Below, one piece after another: positions 1-8,049 of a stretch of DNA of 64,000 nucleotides (positions are counted from its first letter, which is position 1; each line of letters starts with the position of its first letter). The notes beneath the pieces are model-generated. The model was not told the origin of the DNA. It worked only from the letters and a program-made list of their open reading frames with translations, and did no database searches. The DNA lies in NCBI GenBank assembly GCA_964546285.1, contig CAZJJK010000002.1, positions 1 to 64,000 on the forward strand, written 5' to 3'. The translations under genes and the position numbers were made by a program. This DNA comes from CAZJJK01 sp964546285 (GTDB taxonomy: Bacteria; Spirochaetota; Spirochaetia; Treponematales; Breznakiellaceae).

Positions 1-121
1 GCGGCGTCCGCGACACTACCATACCAGCTATCTCACTGTCAAGCAGTTCGGTAATACAAGTTAAAATACATCAAAACGGCATAAACTGGCAAAAGCCATT
101 TGCCGCGAAGCGTTCATAAAA

Positions 122-148
122 ATACTACGCACGGAATATCTATGTCAA
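122..148 (-). promoter_or_regulatory. Possible promoter for a gene beyond the left edge
   Basis: On the minus strand a perfect TTGACA (143-148) overlaps the pgsA stop codon and is followed 15 bases on by TAGTAT (122-127). The spacer is short. It would drive a minus-strand gene lying left of base 1. A small inverted repeat, GGCAAA-N5-TTTGCC at 88-104, lies just downstream. Weak call. Confidence 0.3.
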
Positions 149-765
149 GGATTGCTTCCGCTATTCTCCTTAAAATCTTTACCCTCAGTTTCCTTCACCT
201 TCGTCTTTTTCAGGATCGAAAAATAATCAAAAAAAGAAACATAGGCCAATATCGTTGAAAGGGCAAAAAAAGCTATAGCTATCCATTGCAGCGCTAAAAC
301 TGGCGCGCTAAAACCAAGACGTCGTAAGCCAATAGCCAGAAGAGAAACCAAGCCAGTTAGCATATACCCGAAAGCTTTTAATTTACCGCCGGAGCGAGCC
401 CCCAAGGCAACCCCTCGCCCCATCATTATCATCCTTAAAAAGGATATGCTGAATTCACGATACAAAACTAAGATGAATAAAAAAGCCGGCAGAAAACCAT
501 CAAGCACAAAACAGAAAAAATAAGAGATTCTCGCCAAGGTATCGGCGAAAGGATCAAATAATTTACCGAAATCGCCAACCTCATTCCGCGATCTAGCGAT
601 TTTACCATCAAGCAAATCGGAAATTTCACCAGCCGCGAATAACAACCAGAGTATGGGAACAAGCCAAGGGAGCTCCACACCAAGCCATTCAGGAAGGAAA
701 TAAAGCACGTAAAAAAGAGGCGCCATAACAAGGCGACCGGCCGTAACTTTATCCGCGATAGTCAT
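145..765 (-). CDS. pgsA: CDP-diacylglycerol--glycerol-3-phosphate 3-phosphatidyltransferase (PgsA-like)
   Basis: Membrane enzyme that joins CDP-diacylglycerol to glycerol-3-phosphate, the committed step to phosphatidylglycerol. The full CDP-alcohol phosphatidyltransferase signature D-x2-DG-x2-AR-x8-G-x3-D-x3-D is present: in the 206-residue protein D50, D53, G54, A57-R58, G67, D71, D75. Hydrophobic helices follow the motif as in the family, and the length is normal for PgsA. A TTG at 801 would add 12 residues, but ATG at 765 is preferred because the protein then begins MTIADKVTAGR as in relatives, and a good promoter would place the transcript start at that ATG. The neighbour across the promoter belongs to the same superfamily. 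Phosphatidylglycerol synthase is the likeliest of several CDP-alcohol specificities; the exact substrate is inferred. Confidence 0.85.
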   Translation of the reverse strand: MTIADKVTAGRLVMAPLFYVLYFLPEWLGVELPWLVPILWLLFAAGEISDLLDGKIARSRNEVGDFGKLFDPFADTLARISYFFCFVLDGFLPAFLFILVLYREFSISFLRMIMMGRGVALGARSGGKLKAFGYMLTGLVSLLAIGLRRLGFSAPVLALQWIAIAFFALSTILAYVSFFDYFSILKKTKVKETEGKDFKENSGSNP

Positions 766-771
766 TGGTCG

Positions 772-801
772 AGTATGAGGGTTTGACAAGCCCGATGTCA
801 A
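772..801 (-). promoter_or_regulatory. Promoter of pgsA, apparently leaderless
   Basis: Minus-strand -35 TTGACA (796-801), 18-base spacer, -10 CATACT (772-777). Six bases separate the -10 box from ATG 763-765, so transcription would begin about at the start codon. No Shine-Dalgarno is present. The -35 box is half of a palindrome shared with the divergent promoter. Confidence 0.6.
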
Positions 802-811
802 GTAATACTAT
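783..811 (+). promoter_or_regulatory. Promoter of the divergent CDP-alcohol transferase gene
   Basis: Perfect -35 TTGACA (783-788), 17-base spacer, -10 TACTAT (806-811). Its -35 box and the pgsA -35 box form the inverted repeat TTGACA-N7-TGTCAA at 783-801, so the two promoters overlap face to face. The downstream gene has a Shine-Dalgarno, GGGAG, at 829-833. Confidence 0.6.
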
Positions 812-838
812 TCCAAAACCCTTGACCTGGGAGTATCG

Positions 839-1630
839 ATGAATCCAATTTTCAGCACTCCCCTTTTTCGCTCAATTATAGCAACAGTCCTAGTATGCGG
901 TTTTTCCGAAGCGGCCCTGTTTCTAGTTATAGCGAATATTTTCACCTTTGGTCTTAACTTTGTCTCCGCCTTCCTGCTTACGCAGGTTGTTTTTCACGCG
1001 GTGCTGACTGTCTTTCTTTTTTCCACAAGAAAATTTTTCTATATTCTCAATGGCATGCGACCGCTGCAAAAAATTAATATCGCGAACAAAGTAACCCTGC
1101 TTAGAATAAGCATGCTTCCTTCCCTGCTCTTTCTCATACTAGCGGCCAAGACCTACCCCGTCGGCCCAATCTTAATTTCAGCCTTAGCTATAACGTTTTT
1201 TACGGACGCCATCGACGGCCGCCTCTCCCGCTCCCGGGACGAGGTAACCATGATCGGTAAAATTCTTGATTCCGTAAGCGATTATTCTCTGCTTATCGTC
1301 GTATCGATCGCGTATTATATCTATGAGCTTATTCCAAAATACTTGTTCGCCATCATCCTCGCGCGCTTACTATTTCAGGCTTTTGGAATGCTTATATTGC
1401 TTATCGCGCGACGAGACTGGGAACCAAAACCAACACTTTTTGGCAAAGCCGCGGTCGCGACCACGATGGTTCTATTCGCTTCGGAAGCGTTGAAAATCGT
1501 TCTAAGCGAGGACTATTTTAAGTATTTCCAAATAATTGAAATAATCTCGGCTGTAATCGTCTCGCTATCCATCATCGATAAGGCTTATTATTTCATTACC
1601 TTCGCCCTAAAGCCGAAGAAAACCCCCTAA
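839..1630 (+). CDS. CDP-alcohol phosphatidyltransferase family membrane protein
   Basis: 263 residues. The family signature is present with one conservative change: D123, D126-G127, S130-R131 in place of A-R, G140, D144, D148. Two or three hydrophobic segments (about 10-65) precede it, an N-terminal extension that pgsA lacks, and more helices follow. The catalytic aspartates are intact, so an active phospholipid head-group transferase is expected; whether it makes phosphatidylglycerol phosphate, a phosphatidylinositol-type or another lipid cannot be read from the sequence. The ATG has GGGAG five bases upstream. It is divergent from pgsA with interlocked promoters, which suggests joint control of two lipid branches. 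It converges with the M32 peptidase gene, with no clear terminator between. Confidence 0.75.
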   Translation: MNPIFSTPLFRSIIATVLVCGFSEAALFLVIANIFTFGLNFVSAFLLTQVVFHAVLTVFLFSTRKFFYILNGMRPLQKINIANKVTLLRISMLPSLLFLILAAKTYPVGPILISALAITFFTDAIDGRLSRSRDEVTMIGKILDSVSDYSLLIVVSIAYYIYELIPKYLFAIILARLLFQAFGMLILLIARRDWEPKPTLFGKAAVATTMVLFASEALKIVLSEDYFKYFQIIEIISAVIVSLSIIDKAYYFITFALKPKKTP

Positions 1631-1717
1631 AGCGGCAAACAGCCAAGACTCACCAGCTAGCGCCAATTCCGTTATGGCTTGGGACTTCTTATGTATAAAA
1701 ACCAACGCTCCCTCCGC

Positions 1718-3229
1718 CTAATACAATTCGGCGTATTTAGATTCTAAGTAGTCAATAAAGGGCTCTATATCGAGGCTTTTGCCGGTAACCTGATTAATAA
1801 GCGCGCCAGGTGATAGACGACGGCCATATCTGTGGATCCGCGCGCCGAACCAGTCTAAAATCGGCTTAAATTCGCCATCAAGCAATAAAGTCTCATAATC
1901 CGGTCTAGCCTTCGTAAATTCACGCCAGAACTGAAGGCCATAAAGATTACCAAGCGCATAGCTTGGAAAATACCCGAAGGCGCCGAAAGACCAATGTATG
2001 TCCTGCAAAACCCCATCTCGGTCATTCTCAGGCTCAACACCCAAATAATCGCGCATCCCTTTCCGCCAAGCGGAAGGCAAATCAGATACAGCTAAGTCTC
2101 CAGAGAAAAGGCGTCGTTCCAGATTGAAACGCAATGCGATATGTAGTGAGTAGCTAAGCTCATCGGCATCAACCCTGATAAGAGAAGGCTCAACATTGTT
2201 TATCGCTCTATAAAATTGATCCAGTGTAACACCGTCAAGATTCTCTGGAAAAAGCGCCGCGAACGCCGAAAAACGCCCGCGCCAAAAAGCCCGGCTTCGG
2301 CCTATAACATTTTCCCACAAACGCGATTGAGATTCATGAATACCCATCGACGAGCCACTCGCCAGACAGCTACCCCGCAAAACCGGTTCTATACCTAACT
2401 CATAAAGAGCATGCCCAGCTTCATGGATCGTGGAAAATAAGCCGGAAAGCGGATTATTAGCAAAAAAACGGGTTGTGATTCTGACATCATCAGACCCTAG
2501 CGTCGTCGTAAAGGGATGAGCGCTTATATCGATACGTCCACGATTAAAATCGAAACCGATCAGTTCTAGAGTTGATCGGCTGAAAGCTTTTTGTTTATCG
2601 ATATCATAGGGCCGTGTTAAAAAGGAAGTATCGGGCTTCGGTTTTGCCATGATGGCTTTAATTAAGGTTTTCAGCTTCTCCGCTAGAGGCGTCAAAACCG
2701 CCTCAGCTGAGACTTCCGTCAATCCTTCTTCATGCTGATCCAATAATCCGTCATACGGACGCTCAAAACCCCAATATAGCGCTCTACGCCGCGCGAAATC
2801 CACCATCCGCTCCAGATGAGGCAAAAAAAACGAGAAATCATCGTTATTTCTTGCCTTGGACCAAGCCGCCTGTGATAAACCTTCAGCCTTGGCCGCGTCC
2901 GCCACAAAATCAGGAGGCAACAGACGTTCACGATCAAAATCACGTCTGAATACACGCAAAAAATCTCTGTCTATCGCCGCTAAGCCTTCATCTCCTGACG
3001 GATTATCAGTGGTGGAGCCCAGCCTTTCCAATAAGCGACCAAGTTCAGGCTCAACCGCGCTGTCATGTATAACGCCTCGTAAAATAGATAGCTGTTCCGC
3101 TCGTTCCTCTACAGCGCCTGAAGGCAGATACGTTTCCTGGTCCCAATTAAGAATAGCTAACGAGTGACTTAAGTTTGCCAGTCGCGCGTCAAGCTGTTTT
3201 AATCGTGTAAGAGCGCTTTCTTTGGTCAT
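1718..3229 (-). CDS. M32 family metallocarboxypeptidase (carboxypeptidase Taq type)
   Basis: Zinc-dependent carboxypeptidase that removes C-terminal residues from peptides, probably in the cytoplasm as no signal peptide is seen. The HExxH zinc site is H269-E270-A-G-H273, and the downstream HES-Q element carrying the third ligand is H298-E299-S-Q301; a conserved HPF lies at 238-240. At 503 residues the length is typical of M32 enzymes, and the protein looks complete. The ATG at 3229 overlaps the stop codon of the kinase-like gene upstream by four bases (ATGA), so the two are translationally coupled and share the promoter near 4158-4185. Confidence 0.92.
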   Translation of the reverse strand: MTKESALTRLKQLDARLANLSHSLAILNWDQETYLPSGAVEERAEQLSILRGVIHDSAVEPELGRLLERLGSTTDNPSGDEGLAAIDRDFLRVFRRDFDRERLLPPDFVADAAKAEGLSQAAWSKARNNDDFSFFLPHLERMVDFARRRALYWGFERPYDGLLDQHEEGLTEVSAEAVLTPLAEKLKTLIKAIMAKPKPDTSFLTRPYDIDKQKAFSRSTLELIGFDFNRGRIDISAHPFTTTLGSDDVRITTRFFANNPLSGLFSTIHEAGHALYELGIEPVLRGSCLASGSSMGIHESQSRLWENVIGRSRAFWRGRFSAFAALFPENLDGVTLDQFYRAINNVEPSLIRVDADELSYSLHIALRFNLERRLFSGDLAVSDLPSAWRKGMRDYLGVEPENDRDGVLQDIHWSFGAFGYFPSYALGNLYGLQFWREFTKARPDYETLLLDGEFKPILDWFGARIHRYGRRLSPGALINQVTGKSLDIEPFIDYLESKYAELY

Positions 3230-4047
3230 GGCATTACACTATATTCTTGAACTACCTGAATCTCACCGCGAACGGAACTGACGCCTTTCATTTCTTTAGC
3301 CGCCATTACAGCCGCCTCAACCGAGCTCTGTGAATTAGACACGCCATGCAGGACAAGCTCCCCATTTATAGCCTTTGCCTCCAAGAAATGGACGGGTATC
3401 TTTTTTTCATAGAGTATGTGGTTAACAACTTCTTGCGAAAGGCAAAGATCACGCGCCAAAGCAGCCGAACGGCTTTCCGCCTCAGGTGAAACTATTCGCT
3501 TAACAAGCTCCTTCACAATTTCCGCTACCGTGGCGGGGTGTAATGAGCTGGTGTTTATAACCGCGTGATAATTCACCGCGGAAAGCCAATCCATATCAAA
3601 GAAATACCGATGAAACCCCGCCCTGTCATGATCGCTGCGCATAATAATCTGCCTGGCGCGCTTATCATCGCAACTAAAGTAACTTTTAACGCGTTCAACC
3701 CGTACCGCCATTGGCGCGACGAGCCTTACCGAGACAACGGAAGGAAGATCCTTTAGAAGGGCCATAACGCCGCGGCCAACAAAGACGCAATTGCCGCCAA
3801 CGGCTTCCGAAAAAACGGCGCTGCGTAAATAATGCAGATAATCATCTCTATCCTGGGACAAAGAAGCCCAAAACGTGGGTTTCTTTTCATCGAATTTATC
3901 GATCTTCCTCTCGGTAAAGCCATAGGAAGCGAATTTATCTTCTATTGTCGCTTTTTCTATATATCGATACCCTAAAAGATCGGCAAGTTCGTGAGCCGTC
4001 TCATCGCCAAGCGCGGCTATTTCGCGCGAAATTGTGATAATAGCCAT
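3226..4047 (-). CDS. Cytidylate-kinase-like protein with C-terminal BON-like domain
   Basis: 273 residues in two parts. Residues 1-190 resemble the cytidylate kinase-like family: the ITISRE opening, a GRG element near residue 93, and an Arg-rich lid-like segment (RVERVKSYF, near 115-123). Residues 200-270 look like a BON or hyperosmotic-stress type alpha/beta domain. The glycine-rich nucleotide loop is degenerate: relatives have a GSGG-type turn, here it reads AALGD, so ATP binding is uncertain. A strong AGGAGG lies at 4054-4060 before the ATG. It is first in a two-gene unit with the M32 peptidase. Function unknown; a regulatory or nucleotide-sensing role is only a guess. Confidence 0.6.
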   Translation of the reverse strand: MAIITISREIAALGDETAHELADLLGYRYIEKATIEDKFASYGFTERKIDKFDEKKPTFWASLSQDRDDYLHYLRSAVFSEAVGGNCVFVGRGVMALLKDLPSVVSVRLVAPMAVRVERVKSYFSCDDKRARQIIMRSDHDRAGFHRYFFDMDWLSAVNYHAVINTSSLHPATVAEIVKELVKRIVSPEAESRSAALARDLCLSQEVVNHILYEKKIPVHFLEAKAINGELVLHGVSNSQSSVEAAVMAAKEMKGVSSVRGEIQVVQEYSVMP

Positions 4048-4157
4048 ATCGAACCTCCTTTTGCTTACTATAAAGACCTAGTCCCATGAACCGCGTAGAA
4101 CCATGTTTTGTTTTGAAAGAGACTCTGGCGCTTATGTCTTAGTATAGATATACCTAC

Positions 4158-4185
4158 ATAATAAGAGGACATAAACGCTTGTCAA
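4158..4185 (-). promoter_or_regulatory. Promoter of the kinase-like/M32 peptidase unit
   Basis: Minus strand: -35 TTGACA (4180-4185), 16-base spacer, -10 TATTAT (4158-4163). This leaves a leader of roughly 100 bases before the ATG at 4047. Confidence 0.55.
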
Positions 4186-4221
4186 AGGAGCCGAATTCCA
4201 AGAGCCTCATACTTATGGAAT

Positions 4222-4263
4222 AGCTCCCTAGCTAAGCTATAATCATAAAGCTGGATCGGAGCT
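4222..4263. repeat. Imperfect inverted repeat after the sensor gene
   Basis: AGCTCC (4222-4227) and GGAGCT (4258-4263) are complementary, with partial pairing of the TAGCT/AGCTG segments inside. It sits just past the stop of the HisKA_2 gene. No U-tract follows, so it may be a 3' stabilising hairpin rather than a classical terminator. Confidence 0.3.
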
Positions 4264-4266
4264 TTG

Positions 4267-5697
4267 TCAAAATTGGCCGGACAGGTCCTGTTCACGTGAA
4301 GGAAAGCGCAGGGAGAACTCTACCCGATCAGCTCCGCCAATTTTCAACTCAGCGCCTAACTGTCCGCATAAGGCTTCTACCATCTGAAAAGCCGCTTCCC
4401 CTCTAACTTTCTCAGTAAAAACCAGTTCGGGATCGCCTTCAAACATTAAGGCGAAATAATATCCAGCCACAGTATCCTCGCTCATCTCCACCCGCAAAGT
4501 GGAATCAAGCTCGACGCGTCTTTTCTTTAAAATACGGGCGATAAGCTCGTTGGCGACAAGCGCTAAGGGTATGGCTTGGTCTATGGGAAGAACATCCACA
4601 CTACAGGAAAGAATAAAATTCGGCGGCTTATCCTCCTGCTCATAAGCGTTTATTAAATGCGCCACCAGCCCGGATAAATATGCGCCAATATTGACATTGC
4701 GTAGATCCACCGAGCGATAGAGACGTTCATGAACCATGGCGATAGATTGGATCTGAGTTTGGCAATCGTTAAATATAGACCGAGCGTCAGCATCATCCAA
4801 ACGGGAGCCCTGAAGGCTTAACAAGCTGGAAACTATTTGTAAATTGTTTTTAACCCGATGATGTATTTCACGGAGTAAAGTATCTTTAGATCTTAAATCA
4901 TCCTCTAAACGCCTTTCGGCTTTTTTCCGTTCCGTAATATCTCGGATTATGCCGACGGAATTATGCGCCCCGCCCTCATATTCAGCCGCCGCCAACCAAG
5001 CGTATAATAATTCACCATAAAGATACGACGCGGTTTCCGTCTTCGCGGAATCGTTCTTTACACAAAGTCTAACCTCAATTGGGTGATCCGGATTTTGTTT
5101 AAAATCTTCTAGCTTTTTACCGTCAACCGCTTCCACCAGTTTGACCAAATTCAACCCGATTACTTCATCGGGTGTATACCCAAGACGATAAATAGAAGAA
5201 TTTACAAAGACGATACGACCATCGTCATCCACGGTATAAACGATATCGGGTATAGCTTCCACTAAATCACGGTATTGCCTTTCTGATATTTGAAGATGGG
5301 AATTTAAGCGATCCAGGCTTTCCCGTATATTCAAGACCTTATGGATCATAGTAGGCAAAGCGCCCAGATAATGATACCCGGCATCGCGGATTAAGAAGGA
5401 ACTAGTTTCATCCTGGATTAGGCCATCAACCTTTTGCTCTTCTCCCGCGTACGCGAGAATAATCAATGGTTTTGGCCACAATTCCAGCGTTTCAACAAAC
5501 GATGAATCGCCAAAAGCTAAATCTGATATTATAAGATTAATGGCTTTATCCATGATGAGCGTTTTAGCTTCCTCGCAAGAGCGGGGAAAGACTAAGCGAT
5601 ATTCTAATTTTTTAAAACCGACGAGATCCAAAAATCGCTCACGTTCATCGGCCACGCTAGTCGCGAAGAGAATCTGAACCTTATGGTTTTTCTTCAT
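4267..5697 (-). CDS. PAS-domain HisKA_2 sensor protein, ATP site degraded
   Basis: 476 residues, soluble. Residues 1-125 look like a degenerate receiver (LIISDL at 55-60 where the acceptor Asp normally lies). A PAS domain spans about 140-260 (RDLVEAIPDIVY onward). The HisKA_2 dimerisation box EIHHRVKNNLQ is at 277-287 with H280 aligned to the phosphoacceptor. The C-terminal ATPase part is unusual: the N-box reads NELIARILKK, lacking the second Asn, and no DxGxG motif is found before the final GAELKIGG...FSLRFP strands. It may therefore be a pseudokinase or one that works in a heterodimer. No cognate regulator is adjacent. The ATG has no Shine-Dalgarno; a TATACT lies seven bases upstream. Confidence 0.8.
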   Translation of the reverse strand: MKKNHKVQILFATSVADERERFLDLVGFKKLEYRLVFPRSCEEAKTLIMDKAINLIISDLAFGDSSFVETLELWPKPLIILAYAGEEQKVDGLIQDETSSFLIRDAGYHYLGALPTMIHKVLNIRESLDRLNSHLQISERQYRDLVEAIPDIVYTVDDDGRIVFVNSSIYRLGYTPDEVIGLNLVKLVEAVDGKKLEDFKQNPDHPIEVRLCVKNDSAKTETASYLYGELLYAWLAAAEYEGGAHNSVGIIRDITERKKAERRLEDDLRSKDTLLREIHHRVKNNLQIVSSLLSLQGSRLDDADARSIFNDCQTQIQSIAMVHERLYRSVDLRNVNIGAYLSGLVAHLINAYEQEDKPPNFILSCSVDVLPIDQAIPLALVANELIARILKKRRVELDSTLRVEMSEDTVAGYYFALMFEGDPELVFTEKVRGEAAFQMVEALCGQLGAELKIGGADRVEFSLRFPSREQDLSGQF

Positions 5698-5704
5698 GCA
5701 ATAT

Positions 5705-5710
5705 AGTATA
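5705..5710 (-). promoter_or_regulatory. -10 box directly before the HisKA_2 gene
   Basis: TATACT on the minus strand, seven bases from the ATG at 5697, with no Shine-Dalgarno between. No good -35 hexamer is found at 16-18 bases. The spacing matches the leaderless layout seen at pgsA and exoA. Confidence 0.4.
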
Positions 5711-5749
5711 TATGTAGGCTAATAAAATGCCACAATCAATTGGAGTTGT

Positions 5750-6346
5750 ATGACCAATCATTTACGATGGGACGTAAGGCAAAAGAATGAAACATACCGA
5801 TGTCGGGTTTTCTCAGTCAATGAAGTAAAAAGTGTTTCGCCAAACGGAAAAACAGGCAGCTTTTATATCTTATCCGCTCCCAATTGGGCTATTGTTGTCC
5901 CGCTAATCCACGGAGAAGAGGGCATAGACCGCTTTGCCATGGTACGGCAATGGAGACATGGCTCCGAAAACCTCAGTTTAGAATTCCCCGGCGGCGTAAT
6001 AGAAGACAACGAAAATCCAGAGAAAGCGGCGGCAAGAGAATTGCGGGAAGAAACGGGACTTCAGGCGGAGAACTTATGCCTTATCGGCGAACTAAGCCCA
6101 AATCCAGCGATAATGTCAAATACAGTCTATATCTTCGGGGCCAGTTGCTCAGCCACAGCGAAAAACCAAAAACTAGATGCCGATGAATTTGTGGATGTTG
6201 AGTTGATAGCCTGCGAAGAAGTTCGCCGGAATATGGGGAAAGCGCCTTACTCGCACGCCCTTATGACCACGGCTCTTTACCTTTTTGATACAAATTATAA
6301 GCTTTGTACACGGCCTCTGGAAACGATTGACCCTTTGGCAAATTAG
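5750..6346 (+). CDS. Nudix hydrolase, ADP-ribose pyrophosphatase-like
   Basis: 198 residues with a complete Nudix box G-x5-E-x7-REU-xEE-x-GU at residues 82-104 (Glu pair at 100-101), which binds the metal and cleaves nucleoside diphosphates linked to another moiety. The box is preceded by LEFPGG, as in the ADP-sugar pyrophosphatase subgroup, and a Pro lies about 15 residues after it (PNPAIMSN), so ADP-ribose or a similar ADP-sugar is the likely substrate. This specificity is inferred. The start has TGGAG at 5741-5745. It is divergent from the HisKA_2 gene and ends at a strong bidirectional terminator. Confidence 0.85.
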   Translation: MTNHLRWDVRQKNETYRCRVFSVNEVKSVSPNGKTGSFYILSAPNWAIVVPLIHGEEGIDRFAMVRQWRHGSENLSLEFPGGVIEDNENPEKAAARELREETGLQAENLCLIGELSPNPAIMSNTVYIFGASCSATAKNQKLDADEFVDVELIACEEVRRNMGKAPYSHALMTTALYLFDTNYKLCTRPLETIDPLAN

Positions 6347-6383
6347 TAATATCCAAACAAGCCCGCGGTAAAACGCCTTAACA

Positions 6384-6417
6384 AAAATAAAGACCGGCCC
6401 GCGCCGGTCTTTATTTT
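6384..6417. terminator. Bidirectional intrinsic terminator
   Basis: Perfect 15-bp stem (6384-6398 with 6403-6417) and a 4-base loop. The GC core is flanked by an A-run on the left and a T-run on the right, so it can end both the Nudix transcript and the convergent LysM-protein transcript. Confidence 0.85.
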
Positions 6418-6464
6418 CATCCGAGAACCAAGAACAGCTATAAGCCAGTCTTGGTCCCCTTTTA

Positions 6465-6487
6465 CCTTAGCAAGCTAAATGCTAAGG
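6465..6487. repeat. Inverted repeat near the 3' end of the LysM gene
   Basis: CCTTAGCA (6465-6472) and TGCTAAGG (6480-6487) with a 7-base loop, 14 bases beyond the LysM-gene stop. It has no clear T-tract on either strand and probably protects the 3' end ahead of the terminator at 6384-6417. Confidence 0.45.
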
Positions 6488-6501
6488 CTTTAAAATGGAT
6501 C

Positions 6502-8049
6502 TTATTTATTTGGCAAGGGCTGATATAAGGTCCCCTTATCCCAAGTACCCTTACGCACTTCGCCATTCAAGCTTGGCACTATCAAAACCGTACCAACAGG
6601 TAACAAGTCTGGGTTTTCCGGTTCAGGCAGAGCTTTCTTATTGGCCTCGTAGAGTAAGGGCCATTTTTCCGGATCGTTATAGATCCATGGCAACCCCGCG
6701 ATATTCCACAGGCAATCGCGCGTTTCCGTCCAAGCCCGTACAACAAATTTTTCCGGCAAGGGGAAAAGTATGGGCAAAGGCGGTACGATAGTCATTTTTT
6801 CCACAATAGGAGCGGGCGCGGGCGCCGGTTTGGGGGGGATAGCCTTAACCAGCTCAGACAGCTTCTCATACGCGGCCGCCGCGGCGCGATACGCTAATAC
6901 CGCTTGCTTATAGGAGCCAAGATCGCCCGCCTTCGCGGCTTCTTCCTTAGCCTTAGCGTCAGCGTAAACAGCCTCAGCCGCGGCCCATTCGGCGGCGAAC
7001 AAGGTAGAAGCGTCTAAGGCTTGAGCGCTGTCCTTTGCCGTTTCAGCGCCAGCCCGAGCTCCGTCCAACTCTCCCGCCACTTCGGCTTTCGCTTTTTCCA
7101 CCATATCGCGGAAGAGAGGCAAGCAAGATTCAAACGCTAAGCGCGACCTCCCGTTGTCTACACCATAGCTTTCTGAAGCTCCTTTATACACCGCTTCGGC
7201 TATAGCCCATTCAGCGGTATACCGAAGATCGCTTTCCAAAGCTAAAGCATCAGCCCTAGCCTGCCGAGCCGCGTCTTTAGCGGCATCCGGCGGCGGTTCG
7301 TCCGGTTCAACTTCTATCTTTCTCACATCCTGCAAAGCGGCCACAACCTGCCTGGAATAGACGACAGATTCGTCCCAACGCGATTGCGTCCTAGCTTGAG
7401 CGGCGTTTTGGAGAGCACTGGAAGCTCTGCTATATTCTCCAGGGAAATTATTAGCGGCGTCTACCGAGCCCGCCCACGAAAAACGAGCTTTCGCGGCCTC
7501 ATAGGCGTCATCGGACGCTTTTATCTTTAATTGTAGGGCGATGTATTCATCGGACTTTTGCGCGGCGTAAGCGGCTTCCTCGGCGTAGGCTTTAGCGGCG
7601 TCATAATCGCCATATTCAAAAGCGTCATCCGCCAACTTTTTTAAGCGCACGCTTTCCCGATAATATTCATTATCGAGCAAGCCTTGAAGAGCCACATCAG
7701 CTCCGACGGCGCTTGATGAACCAGAAGTGGAGGCGTCTGATGAGACCGCTTGAGCTAAAGCCATCAAGGGAAAGAAATTAACTCTTCCGCTTGACACGCC
7801 GGGATCAATATCCCATAAAGCCACGGTAGAATACACGACCGAGGCGTCTAGGGAGACAGGTTCCGGACAACTAGCCCATAAATCGCTTAAGGTATAGTTA
7901 TAAGGATTATACCCAGAAGATATAGGCTCCGGCAGTTCGATCACCGCTTTATTGGAAGACAGGGGTAAAGCTGGATCGGGCAATTCATCGGCGAAGCTCG
8001 GAACGATCAATGCCATAATCATAAGAAGTGCTACTATAGTCCGCTTCAT
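6502..8049 (-). CDS. Secreted LysM-domain protein with alanine-rich helical repeats
   Basis: 515 residues. An export signal (residues 1-20, MKRTIVALLMIMALIVPSFA) has an A|DE cleavage site. The middle (about 100-400) is Ala/Glu-rich alpha-helix containing two repeats of the DUF4398-like kind (x-AEWA-x-AEAVY near 285 and 365) that match repeats in the neighbouring lipoprotein. A Pro/Ala linker (about 405-425) leads to a LysM-type domain at 435-494, ending in LLPVGTVLIVP, expected to bind peptidoglycan. The protein is probably periplasmic and tethered to the cell wall. The ATG overlaps the stop of the lipoprotein gene (ATGA) and has GGAGG in that gene's end. Such pairs are known in treponemes, but the role is not established. 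Confidence 0.75.
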   Translation of the reverse strand: MKRTIVALLMIMALIVPSFADELPDPALPLSSNKAVIELPEPISSGYNPYNYTLSDLWASCPEPVSLDASVVYSTVALWDIDPGVSSGRVNFFPLMALAQAVSSDASTSGSSSAVGADVALQGLLDNEYYRESVRLKKLADDAFEYGDYDAAKAYAEEAAYAAQKSDEYIALQLKIKASDDAYEAAKARFSWAGSVDAANNFPGEYSRASSALQNAAQARTQSRWDESVVYSRQVVAALQDVRKIEVEPDEPPPDAAKDAARQARADALALESDLRYTAEWAIAEAVYKGASESYGVDNGRSRLAFESCLPLFRDMVEKAKAEVAGELDGARAGAETAKDSAQALDASTLFAAEWAAAEAVYADAKAKEEAAKAGDLGSYKQAVLAYRAAAAAYEKLSELVKAIPPKPAPAPAPIVEKMTIVPPLPILFPLPEKFVVRAWTETRDCLWNIAGLPWIYNDPEKWPLLYEANKKALPEPENPDLLPVGTVLIVPSLNGEVRKGTWDKGTLYQPLPNK

